The position numbers and the translations under genes are program-made. Below, piece after piece: positions 14,073 through 24,164 of a stretch of DNA of 64,000 nt. This stretch comes from Palaemon carinicauda (taxonomy: Eukaryota > Arthropoda > Malacostraca > Decapoda > Palaemonidae): the NCBI RefSeq assembly GCF_036898095.1, contig NC_090743.1, positions 24,580,145-24,644,144 on the forward strand, written 5' to 3'. Position 1 is the first letter of the stretch. Each line of letters begins with the position of its first letter. The notes under the pieces were generated by a model. The model was not told where the DNA came from. It made no database searches and saw nothing but the letters and a program-made list of their open reading frames with translations.

Positions 14073-14236
14073 ACCCCGCTATTTACATTGGGTTTACTTT
14101 CGGCGTAGCTGAAATGACGAGCCAATAGTTTTTAACGAGGGTTAACTACCCCCACGCTAGTTAGCGGGGGTTAGGGGGAGGGGTAGCTTGCTACCCCTCC
14201 CCCCCCACACACCGGTGATTTGCTTCACTTCACTTT
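14073..14236 (+). repeat. Left inverted terminal repeat of DIRS A1
   Basis: It runs from gctatttacattgggtttac through ctgaaatgacgagcc, acgctagttagcggggg, tagcttgctacccctcccc to gcttcacttcactt. It is the reverse complement of 22350-22511 with few differences, mainly in the poly-G/poly-C run. Confidence 0.9.
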
Positions 14237-14353
14237 TGGCTCCGGCGATGAACAGACGTGTCTGTCCATCGTCCTCGTTTGACAGCCTTAATCTTTTTTG
14301 CTTTTCCTCAGCTTGTGTGTGTTTGAAGTTGGCCTCACCCTTGGATATCCATC

Positions 14354-17300
14354 ATGCGCAAGTGCCCTGGTATTGCTGGTCGCCCTTGCGGTACTTTCAT
14401 GTCTGCTGTGGATACGGATCCTCACACCCTTTGTCCGCAGTGTCGAGGCCGACGGTGTGACAGAGAAAATACTTGTAGAGAGTGGTCTGCCTCCCAGTGG
14501 GAGAAGTTTGGCCGCCGGCATAAGAAGAAGTCCAAGAGAGACCGTTCTCCTTCTGGGGTTGCCTTGAAGGAGGAAGGCTCTCGGGACTCCTCTTCTGTCG
14601 CCCAAACCTCCTCCGAAGCTCCCCCTCGTCCGGCTCCGAAGGAGAGACCGCCGAGTGGGAGCGCAGGCCCTAGTTCTGTTTCCCGACCTTGGGTAGGGGG
14701 AAAGGGCGATGCCTCCCATAGCGGGGCGGCTCCCCCTCTTCCCCCCGGGGAGGTTGTTGAGTTGTTGATAATGATTCTTTGTCTCACGGAGATCTCTTTC
14801 AGCTTTGGGCTTCCTTGGGGCTGAAGGGCCTGCCCTCCAAGGAAGCCCTGTTGGACCTTGTCCAGTTGGGGGCCGCTGTTAAGCAGTCGTTGGTGATAGC
14901 AGAGGTAGATCCTCTGTCTATCGTCGACGTCGTGGTGTCAAAGGCTTCCGACGGGTCGGGGCAAACCTCTGCGGTTCCTGATGAGGATGACGTTGCTGAA
15001 GGCTCTCCTCCCCCTTCTGTACATCCTTCGAAGGGGGAAGGGAGTCCCACGGGCTCTTCTTCTGCCAAGCCTTCCTCTCGGGGGAGCGCTTTGACTGAGA
15101 CTCCCTTTCGGAGGACGGATGATCCTGACGACCCCCCTCGTGGCCGCCTACACCCTAAGGCTCACCGTCCGCTACGTCGTAAGGGCCTCCCGTCTCCCTA
15201 TGAGGGTGCTAAGAGGCGCCTTTTTGAATCTTCGCCTCCTTCCTCCGATGGGGATTCTTCTCGCCGTAAGCAGCCTGCAGCTCCTGCCTCCTTAGACCTC
15301 TCAGGGGATCGATCTCATTCTCCGCCTTCCAGACCTTCCGCCCCTGGTGCAGATGGACAGCAGTCTGACCTCGTCATCCGACGGACAACGGTCCCTTCGG
15401 GGCAAAGGGTTGCCTCCCACGGTGTGGGTGCTTCCCTTCCGCGTTAGGGTTCCCCTGCGCACCCTTCTGCAGAGTTAGCGCACAGGCGCTCTCGTGCTCG
15501 TCAGCGTTCTGCAGAGTTAGTGCACAGCCGCTCTTCTGCTTGTCAGCATTCTGCAGAGTTAGTGCACAGCCGCTCTCCTGCTCGTCAGCGTTCTGCAGAG
15601 TTAGTGCACAGCCGCTCTCCTGCTCGTCAGCGTTCTCCTGATCGTCAGCGCTCTCCTGATGATCGTCTCCCCACTGCTCGCCAGCGCTCTCCTAAGGACT
15701 CCGAACATCCTGTTGTTCCTGTTATGCGCCCAGCGCGCCATCGGTCTCCTGAGCGCTCTAGATCTCCTGCCCGTCAGAGCGCACCTGCGCTCCCAGTTCC
15801 TGATACGCGCCCTTTGCGCCCACGATCGCCCGCGCGACCTAGAACTTCGGTTCAGGTCTTGGACAAGGACTTCTTCTCCTCGGCCTTGCGATCCTGCTCG
15901 TCAGCCTGTTCCAGCGCAACAACACCGCGGTCGCCTACGCGTACTTCTAAGGCTACTGTACGCCCTCGCGCCCACGCTCCTCCTGTTCCTGAGGCCGTTC
16001 GTGAACGTTCGCCTTTGAGCAACGCGCCGGCAGCTCCCACACAGGATTCCACGCGTCGCCCTTCTGCTCGCCAGCGATCACCAGCTCGCCAGCGATCAAA
16101 GACGCGTCAACGTTCGCCTGCTCGTCAGTGATCTCCTGCGCGTCAACGGTCCCCAGCGCGTCAACGGTCCCCTGAACATCGGCGATCTCCTGACCGCCCG
16201 CGTGATTTTTCGCCTGCGCGCAAGCGCTCTCTTACGCGTCGGCACCCAGAAGATCTGGAGAGACATGTATCTCCTCCTTCCAGCTTGTCCATGTGCGGTC
16301 GCTCGCCTGCGCGTTCTACGTGCCATCGCTTGCCAAGGTTCCACCATGCGCCAACGCGCCATCGCTCGCCTACGCGCCAGCGTTCACCAACGCGCCATCG
16401 ATCTCCCACGCGTTACAGGTCCCCTGGACACCATCGACAGCGGTCGTCGGAGCGATCTCATTCGCCCACACGCCAACGCGTTCCCTCGCCAACGCGCTCA
16501 CTCGCCAGCTCGCCTACGCGCTGGCTTGCTTACTCGCCTACACGCCCACGCGATCGTTCGCCCGCGTGCGACCGCTCCCGCGCTCAGTTGCCTTTGCGCG
16601 ATTGCGCGCCCGCGCTTCAACAGCTCCTCGCGCGTGACTCCTTAGTGTCGCCTACGCACGAGCGTCAGCAGGGACGCGTGTCGCCAGACCGCAATCAGTA
16701 TCCCCCCCGCCTAAGCGCAGGTCTCTTTTTCAGGATAGGGAAGACCCATCGGAGAGGTCAGAACTTTCTTCCCCTTTTTCCTTACAGGCAGGTCCAGTGG
16801 TGTCCACTCCAAAGGATAGCCCGATCCCCTTCCCTCCAGCGGGAATTTCGGACTCTGTGTCCGTGTCTCGGCAGTCTTGGTTTGGTCCTCTGATGCGGGC
16901 GTTAGTGAAGGCTATGAAGCCGGCACTCGCCGATCAAGGACACAAGCCAACAGCGGCCTCGCCCCCGCTAAAGAGAAGGAGAGGAGTGGACTTCGTGGTG
17001 ACTTCTCCCAGGGAGAAGCTGGTTCCTAAGAGGTCCGTCAGGAAGGCTCCATCCCCTTCGCAGGCGCTTTCTCCTTCTCCTGAAGACGAGGCTTTTCTGT
17101 CCTCAGGAGAACCCAGTAAGGTAGCGGTCTCCCCCTCGGCACCAAGGGGGGAGTCGTCTCCTCGTGGAGGGGAATTGTCTTGCGTGGAAGGCGCCTTCCA
17201 GACCTCTTTGTTGGGGTCGTGTATCTCACCCAGGAGGGAACCTAAAGACTCCAAGACGATTCCGAAGTCGTCTTCTCGAATTCGTCAGGATTCAGCTGCA

Positions 17301-18347
17301 CCCCGGGAGAACGTCTACGCATCTCCCCAGGAAGAGATTCCGGGGACGGGAGACTTAGCTGCCAGCCCACAGGGAGGAGACCAGCAAGAGTCTGAGCATG
17401 CCTTCTGGCAAGTCCTGAGCCTGATGAGACTACTCAACGGGTTCATGGACCCCGTGATCGCCCCCCGTGAAGGCAAGGACACGGTCCTGGATCAGGTGTA
17501 CGGAACTCAGAATCCCCCCAAGGCCAGCGCTGCTTTGCCCTGGTCCCAGGGGCTGAAGAGTGCCAGAGCCAGGGCCAATGCTCAACTCGCGGTTCTCGCT
17601 TCCTCCAGTCGTTCCTCTGCCGGGAACAAACTCCTCCCACCTCGTCTCCAGCAGAGAAGGTATTTTGAGATCATGGAGTCTAGCCTCGCTCTTCCCCTCC
17701 ATCATTCGGTAGAAGAGCTCGCTAGGGGAGTTCCCCTTGAGAAGCTCTCCGCCCGGCAGGTGACATTCTCGGCGTCGGAGATCCTGAGCCATGAGAAGGT
17801 CGCGAAGTGCGCCATGCAGGCCACTTCGTGGCTGGATATCTGGCTAGGTTCTCTGGGCATCCTATTGCGCTCCGAGGATCTGTCTAAGGAGACCAATAGG
17901 AAGGCCCTGGAGACCTTCCTCCTCTCGGGCACTCGCTTCATCGAGTTCCTGGCACATCAGGTTACCAACCTTTGGGCCAACTCGGTGTTGAAGCATCGTG
18001 ATGCGGTGACCGAGAAGATCCACCCGAAGGTCCCCGCCGTGGATATCTGCAGGCTCAGGCAGGCTTGCCTCCTTTGGGGGAATCTGTTCGAGCCGCAGGA
18101 CATGAAACGCACAGCTGAGAGGTGGAGGAAGTTGAGCCAGGACTCCCTCCTCCAAAGGGCCCTTGCATCTTGGCCCTATAAGCCTACAGCTCCGCAGCAG
18201 CAGCCTCGCAAGACACCAAAGCAGGCACCGGCAGCTAAGAAAGTGGTGCCTAAGCCCCAGCCCTTTCCAGCCAAGGACAAGAGGGGCGGTAAGTTCTCCA
18301 GGGGAGGCAAAACTCTTAGAGGGAGCGGCCGTGGCCGCAAATGCTAG
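14354..18347 (+). pseudogene. DIRS A1 ORF1 (gag-like), frameshifted
   Basis: The start MRKCPGIAGRPCGTF is shared with element A2. An N-terminal Cys motif follows (DPHTLCPQCRGRRC then CREW). Next comes a conserved block, FQLWASLGLKGLPSKEALL (about 14800-14860). A long RSPARQRS-type arginine/serine region spans about 15480-16640. The C-terminal part contains CAMQATSWLDIWLGSLGILL (about 17810-17870) and ends in a basic Lys/Gly/Arg tail with a stop at 18345. Changes of frame are needed near 14780 and 15447-15520 and again before 16797. ORF1 products of DIRS elements are presumed structural (nucleic-acid-binding, Gag-like), and the basic tail and Cys motif fit that. No enzymatic domain is seen. 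Confidence 0.8.
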
Positions 18348-20401
18348 GAGTGGCAGTCCCCCCGCGTGTGTACCTGTGGGGGGATGCCTTCGACGTTGAG
18401 TGCACAGGTGGCAGCAACAAGGGGCCGATGCTTGGACGGTCTCTGTGATCGGCCAAGGCTATCGCGTCCCATTCACGACATCTCAACCTCTCCTGACAGC
18501 GAATCCAGTGTTGTTGAGCTCCTATGCCATTGGATCGGTAAAGGGGCTAGCCCTTCGGGCAAAAGTCGAGACCATGCTCAAGAAGGATGCTCTCCAGGAG
18601 GTCGTCGACGGCTCCCCAGGCTTCTTCAGTCGACTCTTTCTTGTAAAGAAGGCGTCTGGAGGCTGGAGACCTGTCATCGACCTCTCAGCTCTGAACAAGT
18701 TTGTCAAACAAACTCCGTTCAGCATGGAGACAGCGGACACGATCAGACTTGCAGTGAGACCGCAAGACTTCATGTGCACACTGGATCTAAAGGGCGCGTA
18801 CTTCCAGATCCCAATCCATCCGTCTTCCAGGAAGTACTTGAGATTCAGCCTAGACAGCAAGGCCTACCAGTTCAAGGCGCTGTGCTTCGGTCTCTCCACA
18901 GCACCTCAGGTGTTCACCAGAGTGTTCACCCTGATTTCATCTTGGGCGCACAGGAACGGCATCCGTCTCCTTCGTTATCTGGACGACTGGCTGATCCTAG
19001 CAGATTCGGAGTCGACCCTTCTTCGACACTGAGACAGGCTTCTGGGACTTTGCCAGGATCTGGGGATCTTTGTAAATCTCGAGAAGTCCTCTCTGCAGCC
19101 GTCCCAACAACTGGTTTATCTAGGCATGTTGTTAGACACCAATCTCCACAAAGCCTTTCCATCAGATGACAGGATAGCAAGGCTGAGGAGGGTGGCGGAA
19201 CCTTTCCTCAGGCGAGAAGAGCTTTCCGCCCAATCGTGGTTGCGTCTCTTAGGTCACCTGTCCTCCCTGGCTCGTCTGGTTCCAAACGGCCGTCTCGGGA
19301 TGAGATCCCTGCAGTGGCGGCTCAAGTCCCGGTGGAATCAAGGATCCGATTCCCCGGACTTACAGGTCCCGATAGGACCTTCGGAACAGGCGGACCTGCG
19401 GTGGTGGCTGGTCGACGAGAACCTGTGAAAGGGAGTAGATCTTCTTGTCCTTCCCCCCGGAGTTGACGCTGTTTTTGGGCACATTCTGAACCAGAGGACC
19501 TCAGGCCTTTGGTCAGAATCAGAAAAGTACCTGCACATCAACCTGCTAGAGATGAAGGCGGTCTTTCTGGCTCTTCAGCAGTTCCAACGAACCCTGGCGG
19601 GTCACTCCGTGGTGGTGATGAGCGACAACACCACGGTAGTGGCTTATATCAACAAGCAGGGAGGTACTTTTTCGCAGCAGCTATCCCATCTTGCAGTAGA
19701 GATTCTGAGGTGGACCGAAGTCCACTCGATAACACTATCAGCTCGCTTCATTCCTGGCAAGAGGAATGTGCTTGCCGACAGTCTGAGCAGGGCTTCGCAG
19801 ATAGTCAGTGCCGAGTGGTCTTTGGATCCTCAGATAGCCAACAAAGTCTTGACTTTGTGGGGTTCCCCGACCGTGGATCTGTTCGTGACAGCCTTGAATT
19901 TCAAGCTGCCCCTGTACTGCTCCCCAGTCCCGGACCCCAAGGCACTCTGGCAAGATGCTTTTCAACAACGGTGGGACAACATCGACGTGTACGCCTTCCC
20001 ACCGTTCTGTCTGATGAGAAGGGTGCTCAACAGGACCAGACTATATATCGGTCAAATGTTCGATGACTCTGATAGCTCCGCTATGGCATCATGCGGAATG
20101 GTTCTCAGACCTTCTGCAGCTCCTGACGGAGCTCCCGAGAGAACTTCCCCCACGACACGAGCTACTCAGACAATCACACTGCAACATCTTCCACAAGGCC
20201 GTAGCCTCGCTTCGGCTTCACGCCTGGAGACTATCCAGCGTCTTCTCACGGAGAAAGGCTTTTCGCAACAGGTTGCGGAGAGGATGTCTCGGCACCTGCG
20301 AAAGTCCTCTGAGGGAGTCTACCAGGCGAAGTGGAGAGTCTTCTGTGGTTGGTGTCGTGGGAGGGGTATCTCTCCACTCGATGCCACTATTCCAGCAATA
20401 G
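18163..20401 (+). pseudogene. DIRS A1 reverse transcriptase/RNase H ORF, disrupted
   Basis: It lies +1 to ORF1 and overlaps its last 180 bp. RT motifs are visible: SRLFLVKKASGGWRPVIDLS, CTLDLKGAYFQIPIHP with the first catalytic Asp, FKALCFGLSTAPQVFTRVF, and the YLDDW box near 18980. The RNase H segment retains HINLLEMKAVFLALQQF, MSDNTTVVAYINKQGG and ADSLSRAS. The SDAS...GWG motif that carries the first catalytic Asp in elements A2 and B3 is deleted around 19470. In-frame TGA stops occur at 18397, 19030 and 19426. Around 20045 a 4-bp difference from A2 shifts the RNase H frame into the recombinase frame. Non-functional. Confidence 0.88.
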
Positions 20402-21270
20402 CGGAGTTCCTTGTTTATTTGCGGGAGGAAATGCGCCTTTTGGTCTCAGCGGTGAAAGACTATCGCTCAGCCTTAAGCTTGGCTTTTAGGCTCAAAGGAG
20501 TGGACATTTCTTCCTCGCTGGAACACTCTCTACTCATACGTAGCTATGAGCTTACCTGCCCTCAGTCGGAAGTGAGACCTCCTCCTTGGAACGTGGCTCG
20601 GGTCCTCGGGGCTCTTAAGAGACCTCCCTTCGAACCATTACGCCAGGCCTCTGATCGCCACCTGTCTTGGAAGACGGCTTTCCTGCTCGATTTGGCCTCT
20701 GCCAAGCGAGGTAGTGAACTTCATGGTGTCTCGTACGACATCGCCCATTCAAGGGGATGGGGGGAGGTAACGTTCAGGTTCGTCCCTGAGTTTGTTGCCA
20801 AGACTCAGAATCCTGGAGTGCCGGACCCACGATTCGACTCTTTCAGGATCGCGAGTCTCCGTTCCGTAACAAGTGACCCAGACCAGCTGCTACTATGTCC
20901 AGTGAGGAGTCTGAGGTATTACTTGAAGAGAACGGCTGCAGTTCGTCCTCAAGTGCGAGCATTGTTTGTTAGCACAGGCAGGACGAAGAGGAGGGTCACC
21001 AAGAATACCATCTCGGCTTGGATTCGAAGGGTTATTCATCACGCCTTGAATCCAGACCCTCCTCCGTCACGTCACCCTAGGGCACACGACGTCAGGGGCA
21101 TTGCTACGTCCCTGGCCTTCAAGAGAAACTTCTCTGTGACGCAGGTGCTTCAAGCTGGGGTCTGGAAGCGTCAGACGGCCTTCATAGCCCACTACCTGCA
21201 GGACGTAACCCACAGGAGCCTCGATACGTTTTCTATCGGCCCTGTGGTGGCTGCACAACAGCTGGTCTAA
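20161..21270 (+). CDS. DIRS A1 tyrosine recombinase
   Basis: The recombinase (YR) domain has a helical N-terminal part (SRLETIQRLL...VYQAKWRVFCGWC), then the catalytic region: Arg in SAKRGSELHG, the His-x-x-Arg box HDVRG in AHDVRGIATSLAF, and the nucleophile Tyr in FIAHYLQDV. It ends ...FSIGPVVAAQQLV. This domain is uninterrupted here and in DIRS elements joins the circular cDNA to genomic DNA. It currently reads in one frame with the upstream RNase H because of a frameshift near 20045, so its natural start is unclear. Compared with A2 it keeps a 68-bp segment that A2 has lost. Confidence 0.88.
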   Translation, partial: ATQTITLQHLPQGRSLASASRLETIQRLLTEKGFSQQVAERMSRHLRKSSEGVYQAKWRVFCGWCRGRGISPLDATIPAIAEFLVYLREEMRLLVSAVKDYRSALSLAFRLKGVDISSSLEHSLLIRSYELTCPQSEVRPPPWNVARVLGALKRPPFEPLRQASDRHLSWKTAFLLDLASAKRGSELHGVSYDIAHSRGWGEVTFRFVPEFVAKTQNPGVPDPRFDSFRIASLRSVTSDPDQLLLCPVRSLRYYLKRTAAVRPQVRALFVSTGRTKRRVTKNTISAWIRRVIHHALNPDPPPSRHPRAHDVRGIATSLAFKRNFSVTQVLQAGVWKRQTAFIAHYLQDVTHRSLDTFSIGPVVAAQQLV

Positions 21271-21718
21271 CCTCAGGCTCCTTTATGGACAAGTAGCAGT
21301 AGGTTGAGGGTGTTGTTACCCGGTTTTAGTCTGCGTGAATGAAAGAGTATGTCTGACCCTTACTACTTTCTTCATTCTCCCCTCTCTTGGGGAAGCAGCA
21401 TCCTGGTCTCCGCATAGCTGACCTCAACCTCTGCAGGTAACCCATGCTTCCTTGTGCTCCTACTATCAAGTTTAATACTGTCGCGTCCCCCATACCCTGA
21501 CGAGGTGGTATTGGGAACATCCGATGCTGGATTCCTATCTAAAGGTCTCAAGGTCAACTTCATAGGACGAGTCACGCTCTTTCCTCCACACACAACTTAT
21601 GTAGGCCACACGTTCCTTGCGAAGCAGGGAACTTGTGAGGTGCAGGGGCACCTTTTTTCAAGTGCTACTCACTGGGAGGCGGAGCCCCCGGGTAAAGCCG
21701 AAGTCAGTAAGGGGTAAG
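21271..21718 (+). other. DIRS A1 3' non-coding region
   Basis: A stretch similar to 29829-30300 in element A2 (shared words such as gttgagggtgttgttacc, cttcattctcccctctcttgg and cctgacgaggtggtattggg). No ORF of note. Confidence 0.7.
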
Positions 21719-22320
21719 TCACCCAATGTAAATAGCGTGGTTTGTATTTCGGTTACGGAACAAATATCTCCTTGGAGGTATAATATGATGCCCTGAAAAT
21801 GGGAGACGTCTCTTTGTCGTCTCCGTATTGGTCACACTCGGTTGACACGAGTTTCTGCTGAAGGGCCAACACCAACCGTATTGTGACGACTGTTTAGTAC
21901 CTCTAACAGTGAGGCATTTGTTGACCGAATGCCCCAATTATAACAACTTAAGGAATAGATATTTATTTGAGGCTCGAGGTGAGGGTGGCAGGTTCATCCT
22001 TGCCAAGATTCTTGGAAATGATGTGTCCTATGCAAGTGGCATTTTTAGATTTATTTCAGAAGCAGATCTTCTGAAAACTAATTAACTTTTATGACATTCA
22101 ACTTTTATGATTTTAATTGAATACTCTTTTATTTTTTATTTTTTTTTTTTATTTTTGTATACATAAATTCAATGTTACCGGCGTCAATGACCTTAGATGT
22201 CAGGATGCCTGAAAACTTTAAATCAATCAATCAATTACGGAACAAATTACAAATTCGGAGATAATTTGTATATTTCCTAACCATACAAACCTTAGCTATT
22301 TACACATATTTGCCCGCCAG
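21719..22320 (+). other. Internal complementary region of DIRS A1, split by an insertion
   Basis: The part at 21719-21765 (caatgtaaatagcgtggttt...cggttacggaacaaat) is complementary to the left end. The part from 22248 to about 22300 (tacaaattcggag...ccttagctatttac) is complementary to the right end. The uninterrupted version in A2 shows both joined at an AT core. In DIRS replication models this region templates circle closure. Here it is broken by a 469-bp retrotransposon. Confidence 0.8.
21766..22234 (+). mobile_element. 5'-truncated non-LTR retrotransposon
   Basis: It is flanked by a perfect 13-bp target duplication, ttacggaacaaat, at 21753-21765 and 22235-22247. The coding part is the C-terminal end of a non-LTR polyprotein: CRLRIGHTRLT, then CDDCLVPLTVRHLLTECPNY and ...ISEADLLKTN with stop near 22082. 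This is the RNase H/Cys-His tail typical of Jockey/I-like elements. A 2-bp loss near 21850 shifts the frame. The 3' end is ccggcgtcaatgaccttaga...gcctgaaaac followed by an (ATCA)n-type tail. Confidence 0.9.
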
Positions 22321-22349
22321 CCCTGTCCCCCAAGTCAAGTCCTACCTCT

Positions 22350-22511
22350 AAGTGAAGTGAAGCAAATCACCAGTGTGGGGGGGGGGGGAGGGGTAGCAAG
22401 CTACCCCTTCCCCTACGCCCCCGCTAACTAGCGGGGGGGTAGTTAACTCTCGTTAAAAACTATTGGCTCGTCATTTCAGCTACGCCGAAAGTAAACCCAA
22501 TGTAAATAGCT
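22350..22511 (-). repeat. Right inverted terminal repeat of DIRS A1
   Basis: Reverse complement of 14073-14236, including agtgaagtgaagcaaatcac, tagcaagctaccccttcccc, actagcggggg and catttcagctacgccg. The element ends 48 bp further right at the AT core 22558-22559. Confidence 0.9.
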
Positions 22512-22607
22512 AAGGTTTGTATGGTTAGGAAAAATACAAATTATCTCTGAATTTGTCATTTTGTTCCGTAACTGACATACAAACCACGCTATTTAATAGG
22601 GGTTATT

Positions 22608-22783
22608 CAGCATTATGAAGCTTCATCTGTGGTGGATAACGGGGGAGGGTGGGCTGTGGCACCCTAGCAGTACCAGCTGAACTCGGTTGAGTACCTTGTC
22701 AGGCTGGGAGGAACGTAGAGAGTAGAGGTCCCCTTTTTGTTTTTGTTTCATTTGTTGATGAAACAAATGTATATGTATGTATG
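22608..22783 (+). mobile_element. SINE-like insertion in the left end of DIRS A2
   Basis: Interrupts the terminal repeat between ggggttatt (to 22607) and actttcggtgtag (from 22788). Other copies of the repeat read straight through as ggttattactttcgg (compare 32070-32090, reverse strand). TATT at 22604-22607 and 22784-22787 may be the target duplication. The 176-bp body includes gtgggctgtggcaccctagc and gaggaacgtagagagtagag, and ends in a (TATG)n tail. No protein is encoded. A clear tRNA head or Pol III box could not be confirmed. Confidence 0.75.
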
Positions 22784-22925
22784 TATTACTTTCGGTGTAG
22801 CTTAAATGACGAGCCATTAGAATTTTAACGAGGGTTTACTACCCCACCGCTAGTTAGCGGGTTTTAGGGAGGGTAGCCTGCTACCCCCTCACACACACCT
22901 GTGCTCGAGCTCACTTTACTCTCGG
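22784..22925 (+). repeat. Left inverted terminal repeat of DIRS A2 (inner part)
   Basis: tactttcggtgtagctt, aatgacgagccatt, ccgctagttagcgg, tagcctgctacccc and gagctcactttact. It pairs with 30450-30543 plus 32029-32070, which are separated by the Tigger insertion. Confidence 0.85.
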
Positions 22926-24164
22926 CTCGGGTGGTAGTTGGACGTGTCCGCTCACACCCTCGCCTCTCTGACAGCCATTAATGCATTTTTGCTTCCTCTT
23001 CTACAGGTGTATTTGTGAAGTTTGCCTCTGCTCTCATGCGCAAGTGTCCTGGATTACCCGACCGCCCTTGTGGTACGTTTATGTCGGCGGTCGAGACAGA
23101 CCTTCACACCCTTTGTCCTTATTGTGGGGGCCAGCGGTGTGATAGAACTAATAAGTGTGGTGAGTGTAGGGAGTGGTCTACCTCCCAGTGGGAGGGGTTT
23201 TCTCGCCGACGGAAGAAGTCCAAGCGGGATATTTCTTCTTCGAAGGTTTCTTTGAAAGGAGAAATTCCCAAGGAGCCTTGTTCCGTTGCCCAAACCTCCT
23301 CCGAAGCTCCCGCTCGATCGGTTTCTTCCGAGAGAGCGTCGAGGGGTAGCGTAGGCCATAGTTCTGTTTCCCGACCTCGGGGTTCGGGAGAGGGAGTTGC
23401 CTCCCATAGCGAGGCAGCTCCCCCTCCTCCCCTGGGGGAGGATTTAAATATTAATGTAAGCAATAATGATTTGTTTCAGCTTTGGTCTTCCTTGGGGCTC
23501 GAGGGTTTGCCCTCCAAGGAAGCCTTGTTTGACATGATCCGGTTGGGTGCCGCTGTCAAACAATCGCTGACTTTGGCAGAGGTTGATCCTCTGTCTATCG
23601 TCGACGTTGTGGTGGCAGAGGCTTCCGATGCGGTATCTCCGACCTCTGCAACTGATCAACCTGCTGTAGGTGAAGGCTTAGTTTCTCCCTCTGCTCAACC
23701 TTCGAGGGAGGAACTAAGTCGAACAGTCTCTCCTGCCAGTGATTCTCCCCCTTGGGGGAGTTCACTCACAGAGACTCCTCTTTGAAGGACAACTGACGGT
23801 CAGCTCGCTGACCCAACGGCACCTAGAGGGCGCATTCGGCGTAAAGCTCGCCTTCCTCTTCGCCGGAGAGGCCTTCCTTCACCTCACAAGGGTGTGAGGA
23901 GGCGCCTCTTCGGTTCATCATCATTGCCGCAGTCCGCCGCAGAGGAGCCTCGTCATCGATCCCCGACTGTTCCGGCTACAACCCTGGACCTCTCTGCGGT
24001 TCATTCGCGATCTCCTTCGGTAGAAGGTCGTCCTTACAAAGGACTCGTTGACCTTCCACCTGTTAGACCTGCTAACCTGCCGTCGCCGTTCCTGGCTGCT
24101 GATGCGCTGTGGGTGCCCACCCATCCTGTTGTTGTAAGACAGGCAACGGTCCCTTCGAGGCATC

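Larger units (their letters stand above)
14050..22559 (+). mobile_element. DIRS-type retrotransposon A1 (degenerate)
   Basis: A tyrosine-recombinase retrotransposon with inverted terminal repeats, ORF1, RT/RNase H, recombinase and an internal complementary region, in that order. The left end is AT-tgttccgtaac at 14050 and the right end is aatttgtc-AT at 22558-22559. The same two ends are found joined, reverse-complemented, in the internal complementary region of the sister element (about 30350), which fixes the boundaries. It is inactive: ORF1 has frameshifts, the RT frame has stops at 18397, 19030 and 19426, and the RNase H has lost its first Asp motif. Its right end abuts element A2. Confidence 0.9.

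Noticed and set aside
14422..14787. Minus-strand ORFs across the DIRS ORF1 regions
   Set aside because: They mirror the GC-rich plus-strand coding sequence and do not continue between A1 and A2.
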